Position numbers and translations under genes: made by a program. DNA of 64,000 nt from assembly GCF_014145675.1 (NCBI RefSeq), contig NZ_JACGZW010000002.1:496001-560000 (forward strand). Direction: 5' to 3'. Shown here in pieces: positions 16,451 through 26,127 of this stretch (position 1 is its first letter; every line of letters begins with the position of its first letter). This DNA comes from Amycolatopsis dendrobii (GTDB lineage: Bacteria > Actinomycetota > Actinomycetes > Mycobacteriales > Pseudonocardiaceae). The notes under the pieces are model-generated. The model was not told where the DNA came from and searched no databases. It saw nothing but the letters and a program-made list of their open reading frames with translations.

Positions 16451-16494
16451 TCGTGAGTGGCAATCACGGTTCTAACCGTGATTGCCACTCACGA
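16451..16494. repeat. Convergent-junction palindrome, copy A
   Basis: A perfect inverted repeat with 21-bp arms and a 2-nt centre fills nearly all of the 53-bp gap between the converging phoH-like and guaB1 genes. Arm pattern GTGAGTG-N7-CGGTT, here with N7 = GCAATCA. It shares fixed ends with two other copies in this window and probably works as a two-way transcription terminator. Confidence 0.85.
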
Positions 16495-16498
16495 GGTC

Positions 16499-17941
<1,443 letters not shown>

Positions 17942-18005
17942 TCACCAGGCTACGTGGCTTGCGCGCGAGACGCTAACCCGGCGTGGCGCGTGGGACAATG
18001 GCCAG

Positions 18006-18476
18006 GTGGACAGCCGTGATCGCGACGACCAGGGACGAGCCCGCAACGCCCGTCCTCGTGATGGTCTGGGCCGCCCGCTGCCGTACGGCTCCGACGGCGT
18101 GCCGCGTCAGCCCGAAGGCGTGCAGCGGACCCCGGAGGAGACCCTCTCCGAGGCGCAGGACCTGCTGGACGCCGGCCGCCCGTTCCACGCCCACGAGGTC
18201 TTCGAGGACGCCTGGAAGGCGACGGACGGGCCGGAGCGTGAGCTGTGGCGCGGCCTGGCCCAGCTGGCAGTGGGGCTGACGCACGCGTTGCGCGGGAACG
18301 GGAACGGGGCGGTCGCGCTGCTGGAGCGGGGCGCGGAGAACATCGCGCCGTTCCGGGAGGAGCCGCCGCACGGGGTGGACGTGGCCGGATTGCAGCAGTG
18401 GGCGCAAGCGCTTGCGGCGGAGGCCCGGGAGCGGGTGCGGGTGGTTCCGGAGGTTCCTCGGCTGGCCGCCGGGTAG
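18006..18476 (+). CDS. DUF309 domain protein
   Basis: A 156-residue protein. An Arg/Asp-rich N-terminal 40 residues precedes the helical DUF309 domain: EAQDLLDAGRPFHAHEVFEDAWKATDGPERELWRGLAQLAVGLTHALRGN, with the conserved FHAHEVFE motif. The domain is a small all-helical fold of unknown role. GTG start; divergent from guaB1 and convergent with the metallo-hydrolase gene. Confidence 0.8.
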   Translation: MDSRDRDDQGRARNARPRDGLGRPLPYGSDGVPRQPEGVQRTPEETLSEAQDLLDAGRPFHAHEVFEDAWKATDGPERELWRGLAQLAVGLTHALRGNGNGAVALLERGAENIAPFREEPPHGVDVAGLQQWAQALAAEARERVRVVPEVPRLAAG

Positions 18477-18498
18477 GCGCGGGGCGATGGTGGCCGTT

Positions 18499-18538
18499 GT
18501 GAGTGTTTATGCCGGTTAGAACCGGCATAAACACTCAC
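18499..18538. repeat. Convergent-junction palindrome, copy B
   Basis: A perfect inverted repeat with 19-bp arms and central AG, in the 76-bp gap between the converging DUF309 and metallo-hydrolase genes. Same frame as copy A, GTGAGTG-N7-CGGTT, but N7 = TTTATGC, and the opposite arm changes to match. Confidence 0.85.
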
Positions 18539-18552
18539 GAGGGCCGCAACGG

Positions 18553-19176
18553 TCAGGCAGCGGGCCAGTCCGCCGATCCGGCCTTTTCCTTGCCGATGGT
18601 CGTCGCTTCGCCGTGGCCGGTGCGGACGATCGTCGCGTCGGGGAGGGGGAAGAGGCGGTCGCGGATGGACTTCACGATGGTCGGGTAGTCGGAGTACGAG
18701 CGGCCGGTCGCGCCGGGGCCGCCGTGGAACAGGGTGTCGCCGGTGAAGAGGACTTCCAGGTCGGGGCTGTGCAGGCAGATCGCGCCGGGGGCGTGGCCGG
18801 GCGTGTGCAGCACGGTGAGGTCGGTGCCCGCGACGGTGATGACCTGTCCGTCGGCCAGGTCGCCGTCGGGGGCGCGGTCCGGGTGGGTCAGGTCCCAGAC
18901 GACGCGGTCGGCCGGGTGCAGCAGGATCGGGGCGCCGGTGCGGTCGGCCAGCGCGGGGGCGGCGTTGACGTGGTCGTTGTGCGCGTGGGTGCAGACAATC
19001 GCGCGGACCGTGCGGTCTCCGACCACGTCCGCGATGGCGTCCGCGTCGTGCGCGGCGTCGATCACGATCACCTCGGAGCCGTCGCCGACTATCCAGACGT
19101 TGTTGTCCACGTCCCAGCTGCCGCCGTCGAGCTCGAACACGCCCGACGTGACCAGGTTCTGCACTATGGCCGTCAT
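18553..19176 (-). CDS. Metallo-beta-lactamase fold hydrolase (glyoxalase II-like)
   Basis: A 207-residue cytosolic protein from the ATG at 19176. It carries the zinc motif THAHNDH (His64, His66, Asp68, His69), then LHTPGHAPGAICLHS and LFTGDTLFHGGPGATGRS, the second and third metal-ligand loops, and RTGHGEATTI with the last histidine. This layout is that of small thioester hydrolases such as glyoxalase II or mycothiol-dependent hydrolases. Substrate unknown. Divergent from the flavin oxidoreductase gene. Confidence 0.88.
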   Translation of the reverse strand: MTAIVQNLVTSGVFELDGGSWDVDNNVWIVGDGSEVIVIDAAHDADAIADVVGDRTVRAIVCTHAHNDHVNAAPALADRTGAPILLHPADRVVWDLTHPDRAPDGDLADGQVITVAGTDLTVLHTPGHAPGAICLHSPDLEVLFTGDTLFHGGPGATGRSYSDYPTIVKSIRDRLFPLPDATIVRTGHGEATTIGKEKAGSADWPAA

Positions 19177-19232
19177 GCCGCAGACCCTAGTGGCCCGCGA
19201 GGCATACCGCCGGTACCTACTTTCGAGTATCC

Positions 19233-19247
19233 TTACTCGCGGTAAGT
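19233..19247. promoter_or_regulatory. Possible operator before the flavin oxidoreductase
   Basis: CTTAC-tcgcg-GTAAG is a perfect 5-bp dyad 23 nt before the ATG at 19271, of the TTAC-N5-GTAA type often bound by TetR-family regulators. No regulator gene is adjacent. Confidence 0.35.
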
Positions 19248-19270
19248 TAGCTGCGACGACGGGACTGCTC

Positions 19271-20491
19271 ATGACCGACCCTCGGGACCTGCTCGCCGAA
19301 CCGCTCAAACTGCAATGCGGGGCCGTGCTGCCGCATCGGCTCGCGAAGTCGGCGCTCAGCGAGCAACTCGGCGACCGTCGCAACGCGCCGTCCGCCGAAC
19401 TCGCGCAGCTGTACCGGACCTGGGCGCGCGGGGGCGCGGGCCTGCTGGTGACCGGCAACGTGATGGTGGATCCCACCGCGCTCGGCGAACCGCGCAACGT
19501 CGCGGTGCCTGCCGAGCCCGACCCGGCGGCGTACCGGTCGTGGGCGCAGGCCGTGAACGGCACGGACGCGCAGTTGTGGGTGCAGCTCAACCATCCCGGA
19601 CGGCAGAGTCCTCGGTATTTGTCGCGCCAGCCGGTCGCGCCGTCTGCGGTGCCGTTCGGCGATCGAGGAGTGCGGACGGCGTTCGCGGCGCCGCGGGCGT
19701 TGACCGGGGACGAGATCGAAGCGGTGGTGGCGAGGTTCGCGTTGTCGGCGCGGACGTTCGTCGATGCCGGGTTCGCCGGGATCCAGATTCACGGCGCGCA
19801 CGGGTACCTGATTTCGCAGTTCCTGTCGCCGTTGGTGAACCGTCGCGACGACGAGTGGGGGCGCGACCGCAGCCGGTTCCTGCTTGAGGTGGTGCGGGCG
19901 GTTCGGGGCGCGGTGGGCGATCGCGTGCCGGTTTCGGTAAAGCTCAACAGCGCGGACTTTCAGCGCGGCGGCTTCGACGAGGACGAGTCGTTGCAGGTCG
20001 TCCGTGCGCTGGGCGAGGCAGGGATCGACCTGCTGGAGATTTCCGGCGGCACGTACGAACGGGCCGTGATGATGGGGTCCGGCCGGGCGAGCACGCAGCG
20101 GCGGGAAGCGTATTTCCTGGACTACGCTGCGAAAGCCCGCCAGATCAGCGACGTCGCGTTGATGGTCACCGGCGGGTTCACCACGGCGGCGGGGATGGCG
20201 GAGGCGCTGGAGTCCGGTGCCCTGGACGTGATCGGGATCGGTCGTCCGTTCACTGTGGACCCCGCGTTGCCGGGACGGCTGCTCGCGGGCGAGGACGTGC
20301 GAGCCGAACGCCGGTGCCCGCACACGGGAATCCGGCTCGCCGACAGCCTGCTCGAGATCCAGTGGCACACCCAGCAGATGCACCGCGTCGCCGCGGGCAA
20401 ACCGGTGGACCTGAAGCGCGGCGCGTGGCGGGCGCTGGCCCAGGCCGGGCTCAGCGATCCGCTGAACGCGTTTCGCCGGGTGCGCGCGTGA
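19271..20491 (+). CDS. NADH:flavin oxidoreductase of the old yellow enzyme family
   Basis: A 406-residue single-domain enzyme. FMN-barrel signatures: LKLQCGAVLPHRLAKSALSE near the N-terminus, LWVQLNHPGRQSP, then AGFAGIQIHGAHGYLISQFLSPLVNRRDDEWG with the substrate-binding His pair, PVSVKLNSADFQRGGFD, and ALMVTGGFTT plus DVIGIGRPF for phosphate binding. The second FAD/NAD domain of 2,4-dienoyl-CoA reductases is absent. Expected to reduce activated alkenes with NAD(P)H. Its last 41 bp overlap, tail to tail, the Pr6Pr gene on the other strand. Confidence 0.88.
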   Translation: MTDPRDLLAEPLKLQCGAVLPHRLAKSALSEQLGDRRNAPSAELAQLYRTWARGGAGLLVTGNVMVDPTALGEPRNVAVPAEPDPAAYRSWAQAVNGTDAQLWVQLNHPGRQSPRYLSRQPVAPSAVPFGDRGVRTAFAAPRALTGDEIEAVVARFALSARTFVDAGFAGIQIHGAHGYLISQFLSPLVNRRDDEWGRDRSRFLLEVVRAVRGAVGDRVPVSVKLNSADFQRGGFDEDESLQVVRALGEAGIDLLEISGGTYERAVMMGSGRASTQRREAYFLDYAAKARQISDVALMVTGGFTTAAGMAEALESGALDVIGIGRPFTVDPALPGRLLAGEDVRAERRCPHTGIRLADSLLEIQWHTQQMHRVAAGKPVDLKRGAWRALAQAGLSDPLNAFRRVRA

Positions 20492-21098
20492 GCCGCCGGT
20501 CGGCGATTCGGGCACCGCTGGCGAGCGCGATGAAGAAAACGCCGATGAGCAGGCAGTTCAGCGCGACCTGTCCGTAGCCGAGGTTGTCGGCGTTGACGAA
20601 CGGATACGGGTAGTAGCCGTCGATCGCCCCGCGGACGAGCGTGAAAACCAGCCACGCCAAGGGGTAGCAGAGTGACCACCACACGGTGCGCCACTCCAGC
20701 ACCCGCGGCGCGAAGAGCAGCCAGCCGAGCACGCACAGCACCGGGGTGACGCGGTGCAGCAGGATGTCCGCGGCGAGGCTCAGCCCGTGCAACTCGTACA
20801 GCCCGGCGAGCGCGACCTGGTAGACGACGCCGGTCACCACGATCCCGACCAGCGCGTCGAGCCACAGCACGCGCATCAGCGGCGAGGTGCCGCGTCCGCG
20901 AGCGAAAGCCGCGCTGGTGACGAGAACGAGGGCGTTCGAGATGATCGTGAAATAGGTGAACAGGTTCGCCACTCGTCCGCCGAAGCTGACGTACCGTCCC
21001 TGCGGCGGCACCAGCGCGACGATCTGGATCACGAGCGCGGCCAGCACGACGACCGCGGTCACCCCGAACCACAGCCGGGCCAACGCTTTCGAGGACAT
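20451..21098 (-). CDS. Pr6Pr family membrane protein
   Basis: A 215-residue protein with about six membrane helices. Family marks are GRVANLFTYFTIISNALVL after the first helix, LHRVTPVLCVLGWLLFAPR, and PLAWLVFTLVRGAIDGYYPYPFVNAD. The family is widespread in actinobacteria and fungi and its function is unknown. The 3' end overlaps the flavin oxidoreductase gene by 41 bp, so transcription of one would give antisense RNA to the other's end. Confidence 0.82.
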   Translation of the reverse strand: MSSKALARLWFGVTAVVVLAALVIQIVALVPPQGRYVSFGGRVANLFTYFTIISNALVLVTSAAFARGRGTSPLMRVLWLDALVGIVVTGVVYQVALAGLYELHGLSLAADILLHRVTPVLCVLGWLLFAPRVLEWRTVWWSLCYPLAWLVFTLVRGAIDGYYPYPFVNADNLGYGQVALNCLLIGVFFIALASGARIADRRLTRAPGETRSADR

Positions 21099-21209
21099 GC
21101 CGCTGACAGTACGGCTCCGGGGCGGCCCGCCCGGCCCGACACGACCATGACCGGTCGAGCCGGGCCGGGTGAACTTGCCCGTCCGCGGCGCGGGTTGGCG
21201 ACTACCGCA

Positions 21210-22514
21210 TCACCGCACCGCCTTCACCAGGGCGGGCACGAAGACCGACGCGTCGATCGTGCCCCAGCCGCTCGCGATGTCGTAGCCCGAACCGGCCTTG
21301 AAGCCTTCGACGTCCCACTGGCTGTTGTCGCCCTTGGTGACGTCGACGATCCCGGCCGCGGTGCCCTGCGGGCCCAGCTTCGAGTAGAGCGCCGGGTTGA
21401 TCTGGCCCAGCCGCCCGTGCTTGGCCTGCACCGCCAGCGCCAGCACCCCGGCGAACAACGGCGCCGACTGCGACGTGCCCTGGACGCCTTCCATGCTGAT
21501 GTCCGGGTACGCCCGCATCGTGCTGCCGGTGATCTTCTTGACGTGGTTCTGCCAGGACGGCCGCGCGTACGCCTTCGACACGCCCGCACCTTCGCTGAAC
21601 CCGTTGTCCGCCGCGTTGACGAGGTCGTCCGGCTGGGTGCGGACGCCGTTCGCGTCCAGGTGCAGCTGGGTGCCGCCGAGCGCGGTGACGTTCGGGTCGC
21701 TGGCGGGCCAGCTCGCCACGCGGTACGGATACCGGCCGGGGCCTTGCAGGTACGCCCCGGTCGGGCCGTCGTCACCCGACGACGCCACCAGCGTGACGCC
21801 CGCCTTGCTCGCCCGCTCCAGCGCCGGGTCGAGGGTCTTGATCGACTCGAACGACGGGAAGTTCTCCTCGGTGGTGCCGAAGCTCATCGAGACCACGTCC
21901 GCGATCCGGTGCTCGGTCAGGTAGTCGACGGCGTGCATCATTTCCGGCAGACCGGCGAAGCCCTGGGTCTCGGCGACCGGGGTCGCGGCGACGACGATCT
22001 TCGCGCCCGGAGCCATCGCGTGCATCATCGTGACGTCGAGATCGGTCTCCCCGCCCCACGACTGGCAGGCGGCGGTGTCCACGCCAGGATCGGTGCACGC
22101 GGGCACCGCGCCGGACGGCTGCAGCACCTCGACGTTCGCCGGCGGCAGACCGTGCTGCCGGGAGTACTCGTCCAGCACCTGCTTGACCTTGTCGTCGCCG
22201 AAGGACACCAGCGTGGCCACAGTGGACCCAGCGCCGGTGATGCCCTGGTTCCACAGCTTCGTGGCGTTGTACGCGCCACTTTCCTTCGGCAGCTTGGCCA
22301 TCGCCGCGTTGAGCCGCGCCACCCGATCCTGCACCGTGGTCGCGCCGACGAACGACTGTGCGGCAGCCGAGAAGTGGTGTCGCGACGGCTGCCGCGGCGG
22401 CGTTGGCGCGGCACTGGCCGGTGCCGCCACCACGGTGGCGGCGAGCGCCACGCCCGCCAGCAGGGTCATCGGCCGCCCGAATCGCCGGACGGCTGATTTC
22501 ACCCGGAACGTCAT
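21210..22514 (-). CDS. Secreted sedolisin-type (S53) serine-carboxyl protease
   Basis: A 434-residue exported protein. Signal peptide to about residue 36 (VVAAPASAA). The catalytic Glu and Asp lie in GGETDLDVTMMHAMAPGA (Glu156, Asp160), the oxyanion Asp in SSGDDG (about 248), and the nucleophile in VQGTSQSAPLFAG (Ser348). A calcium site, GYDIASGWGTID, closes the domain. These mark the S53 family rather than classical subtilisins. Most S53 enzymes carry a long activation propeptide of well over 100 residues; here at most about 45-80 residues separate the signal peptide from the core, so activation may differ. Confidence 0.87.
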   Translation of the reverse strand: MTFRVKSAVRRFGRPMTLLAGVALAATVVAAPASAAPTPPRQPSRHHFSAAAQSFVGATTVQDRVARLNAAMAKLPKESGAYNATKLWNQGITGAGSTVATLVSFGDDKVKQVLDEYSRQHGLPPANVEVLQPSGAVPACTDPGVDTAACQSWGGETDLDVTMMHAMAPGAKIVVAATPVAETQGFAGLPEMMHAVDYLTEHRIADVVSMSFGTTEENFPSFESIKTLDPALERASKAGVTLVASSGDDGPTGAYLQGPGRYPYRVASWPASDPNVTALGGTQLHLDANGVRTQPDDLVNAADNGFSEGAGVSKAYARPSWQNHVKKITGSTMRAYPDISMEGVQGTSQSAPLFAGVLALAVQAKHGRLGQINPALYSKLGPQGTAAGIVDVTKGDNSQWDVEGFKAGSGYDIASGWGTIDASVFVPALVKAVR

Positions 22515-22671
22515 GCTTTTCTCCTATCGACGCAGGCCAGTGCCCCCACTCTCGGGTACGCGGCCACGGGTGCGACATCGACTTTCGTCGGGCGTTTTCC
22601 CGAGTACAGCGGGGAAAGCTGCCCGATGTCCGTAATGTGCCCACTCATCCTGGGGCGATGCCCGGCGAGCG

Positions 22672-24288
22672 TCATCCGGACTCCTCCTCGGAACCGGGCT
22701 GATCTTCCGGACCGGTCCACGCCGGGGGAGCGGGTTGCGCGGCGGAACCATCGGCCGCGGTGCGCTCCGCCGGACGGCTGCCGCGCAGCAGCCCCCGGAC
22801 GGTGTCGATGGTGTCGGCCTCGCCGGGATCCTTGTCCGGCCGGTACCGCACCACTCGCGCGAACCGCAGCGCCAGCCCGCCCGGATACCGCGTGCTGACC
22901 TGCGCCCCGTCCAGCTCGATCTCGACCACCGTCTCCGGTCGCACGTGGACGGTCCACCGGTCGCGATGCGTCTCGATCTCCTGGAACCGCTCGGTCTGCC
23001 AGGCCAGCAACTCGTCGGTGAGGCCCTTGAACGTCTTGCCCACCATGATCGGCGGCCCGCCGTCCGGATCGCGCGCGCCGAGGTGCAGGTTCGATAATTT
23101 CCCGGTGCGCCGCCCGTGTCCCCATTCCGCCGCCAGCACCACCAGATCGATGGTGTGCACCGGTTTCACCTTGAGCCACGCGCGCCCGCGCCGCCCGGCC
23201 GCGTAGATCGAGTCGAGGTCCTTCACCATCACGCCCTCGTGCCCGGCGTCCATCGCCGCGTCGAGCACCGCCGCGGGCGATTCCGGCCGGATCGAACCGG
23301 GGATCACGTGCTCGCCCGCCACCCGGCGCAGCGCCTCGTTGCGTTCGGACAACGGCGCGTCGAGCAGATCGACCCCGTCCAGGTGCAGGCAGTCGAAGAA
23401 GTACGGCCGCAGCAGCAACGCCCGCACCTGTTCGTCCCGCGTGCTGCCGAACCGGCTCATCGTCTCCTGGAACGGCCGCGGCCGCCCTTCGTCGGTGAGC
23501 GCGAGCGTTTCGCCGTCCAGCACCACCGATTCGCACGGCAGCGCCCGCACCAGTTCGACCAATTCGCCTACGCTGCCGGTGATTTCCCGCAGCGTGCGCG
23601 TGTACACGTGCACTTCCGCATCGTGGCGGTGCACTTGGATCCGCGCACCGTCCATTTTGTACTCGACGATCGCGTTCCCGTGCTCTGTCACCGCTTCCTC
23701 CAGCGATTCCGCCGGCGACGCGAGCATCGGCCGCACCGGACGGCCCAGCTCCAGTCCGAATTCCGCGAGCGCCGCCGCGCCCCCGGTCAACGCCGCCTGT
23801 CCGGTGACCGGCAATCGCCCGGACAGCATGAACGCGCGCCGCACCTGGTCGACTTCCACCTCGGCCGCCGCCGCGACCGCGTCGACCATCACGCCTTCCA
23901 GCGCACCCTGCCGCAGCTCCCCGGTGACGAGCCGGAACACGAACTCCTGCTCGGCACGGGTCAGCCGGGAGAACAACGCGGCGAGCGCCTCCGCTCGTCG
24001 CTTCACCGAACCCGCACCCGCCGCGGCCGCGACCTCCGTGAGCGCGACGTCGACCTCCGCCACCGAGACGGCAGGGGCAGCCGCGGGTTCGACGGCGAGG
24101 TCGGCGAGCGTGCGCCAGCCGGCTCCGAGCCGGTCCTGCGCGGTCTGCCCGGTGAGATACGCGATCACCGCGGGCAGTTCGCCGGGTTCGGCCGCACGCA
24201 GCACGGTGGCCAGCACGGCGATTTTCGTTTTCCGTGACCGCGTGGCCGCCAGTTCGGCGGAGGCGGTGACGAGGTCGGTGAACAACAC
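22672..24288 (-). CDS. ligB: ATP-dependent DNA ligase (LigB type)
   Basis: A 538-residue enzyme. A helical DNA-binding domain (about 1-190) is followed by the adenylation domain with EYKMDGARIQVH (nucleophile Lys211), VLDGETLAL (motif III), FFDCLHLDG, EGVMVKDLDSIYAAGRRGRAWLKVKP (motifs IV-V), and an OB domain. Resembles the actinobacterial LigB (Rv3062) rather than the Ku-linked LigD. Joins nicks using ATP; the essential NAD-dependent LigA is expected elsewhere. GTG start. No Ku or other end-joining gene nearby. Confidence 0.9.
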   Translation of the reverse strand: MLFTDLVTASAELAATRSRKTKIAVLATVLRAAEPGELPAVIAYLTGQTAQDRLGAGWRTLADLAVEPAAAPAVSVAEVDVALTEVAAAAGAGSVKRRAEALAALFSRLTRAEQEFVFRLVTGELRQGALEGVMVDAVAAAAEVEVDQVRRAFMLSGRLPVTGQAALTGGAAALAEFGLELGRPVRPMLASPAESLEEAVTEHGNAIVEYKMDGARIQVHRHDAEVHVYTRTLREITGSVGELVELVRALPCESVVLDGETLALTDEGRPRPFQETMSRFGSTRDEQVRALLLRPYFFDCLHLDGVDLLDAPLSERNEALRRVAGEHVIPGSIRPESPAAVLDAAMDAGHEGVMVKDLDSIYAAGRRGRAWLKVKPVHTIDLVVLAAEWGHGRRTGKLSNLHLGARDPDGGPPIMVGKTFKGLTDELLAWQTERFQEIETHRDRWTVHVRPETVVEIELDGAQVSTRYPGGLALRFARVVRYRPDKDPGEADTIDTVRGLLRGSRPAERTAADGSAAQPAPPAWTGPEDQPGSEEESG

Positions 24289-24357
24289 CCGGCCATCATC
24301 GCCCCCGCCACCGACAAAAACCCCCGCCCCAGCCTCGACCGGGTGAAAAAGAGCTGG

Positions 24358-26037
24358 TCAGGCATCCGGACGAGTGCAGTACTGGTCCAGCAGCCCCTGT
24401 TTTGTCACACACGGCGTGTACCCTGCGTCCTGCAGTTCCGCCCGCGCCGTGCTGCTGCGCAGGTAGTCGATGAACTGCTTCAGCAGCGAATCGTTCTCCG
24501 GCACGCCCTTGGTGTAGAGGTACTCCACCGTCCAGAAGCGATAGCCGGCGTCGATGCTGGTCACATCGGGATAGCGGTCGTCGAGCTTCGCCATCGCGAC
24601 CCGGCCTTGCACCGCGGCGATCTTGGCCGCGGGCACGTCCGCGTAGCCGATCGCTCCGGGGGTGTCGCCGACGGCGCGCAGCAGTTCGTCGGTCTTGCCG
24701 CGTTCGCAGCGCACCACTGTGGCGTGCGGGTCGCGGGTCGGCGTCCGGCAGTCGTCTGAAGACAGTCCCGGCTCGGCCGCGCCCAGCACCTTCTCCTCGA
24801 AAGTCTTGCGCGTCCCCGATTCCTGCCCGCGTCCGACGACCCGAATCGGGATCGACGGACCCTCGCGCAGTTGCGCCCAGTCGGTGTACTTCCCGCTGAA
24901 GATGCCGCGGACCTGCTCGCCGCTCAACCGGTCGACGCCGACGGCTTTGTTCACTGCCAAGCTGTACACGAGCACCGCGACCGGTTGTGTGACCAGATCC
25001 GGCCCGGCGTCGGAAGCTTTACCGTCGGAAAGCACTGCCATGCTGTCCTTTTGTTCCGCGGGCAACGGCCCCAGTTCGCGCACTGCGGACACGCTTCCGT
25101 CCGCTTGGGTCGTGATCGTCGCACCGGGACACAGCTTCTGGTACTCGGCAGCGACGCTGTTCATGATCCGCGCGAACGCACTGGATCCGTGCACCGCAAG
25201 GGATCCGGTGCCGCAGCCGGGTTCGGAGCCGCGCGATACGGCGACCAGGAGCATGCTCAGCAACGCCCCGGTCAGCAGTACTCCGATCGCTCCTGTGACC
25301 ACCGGCCACGACAGCCAGCGCTGTTTGCGTTCGTCCTTGATCCGCCCGCCGCTCAGCCGTCCGGTGACGTCCAGTTCCTTGGACAACGGCCCGCCGCGCC
25401 AGTCGTCCGGCTCGCGCAGCACGACGACGAGTTTGAACTTTTCCCGTCGCTTCAGCGAAAGCTGTTCAAGGCGGACGCCGTGCCATTGCGGTGCCGCGGC
25501 GGCCGGTGTGTCGGATTGCCGCAGCAGCGCGGTCAGCCGCTGCGGCAGCAACGCTCGCACGCCGGACAGTCGCGCGGTTCCGTTTTCCGGCGTAGGCTGA
25601 TCATGAGTAAAGAATTCAAGTCCGTTCCGGACCACCTCGCGCAACCCGTCCTTGGCGTCGGACACGCGCGCGTCCCACACCACCCGCCTGCCGAAGGTGA
25701 ACTGCAGCGGGTGTTCCCAGTCGTCGGGGCCGATGTCGAAGCTGCCGGTGTTGCGGATGCGGATCACGACCACGCTGAGCGGTTCCAGCAGCTGCACGGT
25801 GCGCACGAGCTCCGGATCCGCTTGCACCGCGCCGTTGTGCGAGTCGCTGAGCGTGACCGGGTTGAGGCCGATCTTGGAGTTGTAGAGCTCCCGGTAGATC
25901 ACGCGCCTGCGGCGGACGACGTAACGGTCGATGATCGGGGCGAGGATTGTCGCGCCCGCGACGACGGCGATGGGCACCATGCCGCGGCTGGACGTGAGCA
26001 CGTCGGCGAGTGTTCGCACGATTTCCCCGAAGCTCAC
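24358..26037 (-). CDS. Membrane-tethered PstS-like substrate-binding protein with large N-terminal domain
   Basis: A 559-residue protein from the GTG at 26037 (GGGGGAGG about 5 nt upstream). A first membrane helix at about 20-38 is followed by a roughly 200-residue domain of unknown type (IYRELYNSKIGLNPVTLSDS ... VVVIRIRNTGSFDIGPDDW), a second helix at about 240-268, and a C-terminal extracytoplasmic domain of the PstS kind: LAVHGSSAFARIMNSVAAEYQK, SGEQVRGIFSGKYTDWAQL, VVGRGQESGTRKTFEEKVLG, TPGAIGYADV. The SGT-R pattern suggests phosphate or another oxyanion as ligand. No ABC permease is adjacent, so it may be a sensor rather than a transporter part. Confidence 0.75.
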   Translation of the reverse strand: MSFGEIVRTLADVLTSSRGMVPIAVVAGATILAPIIDRYVVRRRRVIYRELYNSKIGLNPVTLSDSHNGAVQADPELVRTVQLLEPLSVVVIRIRNTGSFDIGPDDWEHPLQFTFGRRVVWDARVSDAKDGLREVVRNGLEFFTHDQPTPENGTARLSGVRALLPQRLTALLRQSDTPAAAAPQWHGVRLEQLSLKRREKFKLVVVLREPDDWRGGPLSKELDVTGRLSGGRIKDERKQRWLSWPVVTGAIGVLLTGALLSMLLVAVSRGSEPGCGTGSLAVHGSSAFARIMNSVAAEYQKLCPGATITTQADGSVSAVRELGPLPAEQKDSMAVLSDGKASDAGPDLVTQPVAVLVYSLAVNKAVGVDRLSGEQVRGIFSGKYTDWAQLREGPSIPIRVVGRGQESGTRKTFEEKVLGAAEPGLSSDDCRTPTRDPHATVVRCERGKTDELLRAVGDTPGAIGYADVPAAKIAAVQGRVAMAKLDDRYPDVTSIDAGYRFWTVEYLYTKGVPENDSLLKQFIDYLRSSTARAELQDAGYTPCVTKQGLLDQYCTRPDA

Positions 26038-26127
26038 GGTCGCCTCCCCCTTGCCGCTCCCGAGAAGGCCAACCCTAAGCGTCAGCCGAGGGACCCCTCC
26101 CCGGTGCACCAGGTGTTCACCAGCGGT

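Noticed and set aside
22595..22617. TTTCCC/GGGAAA hairpin after the DNA ligase gene
   Set aside because: A 6-bp stem with a 10-nt loop and no U-run; could be chance.
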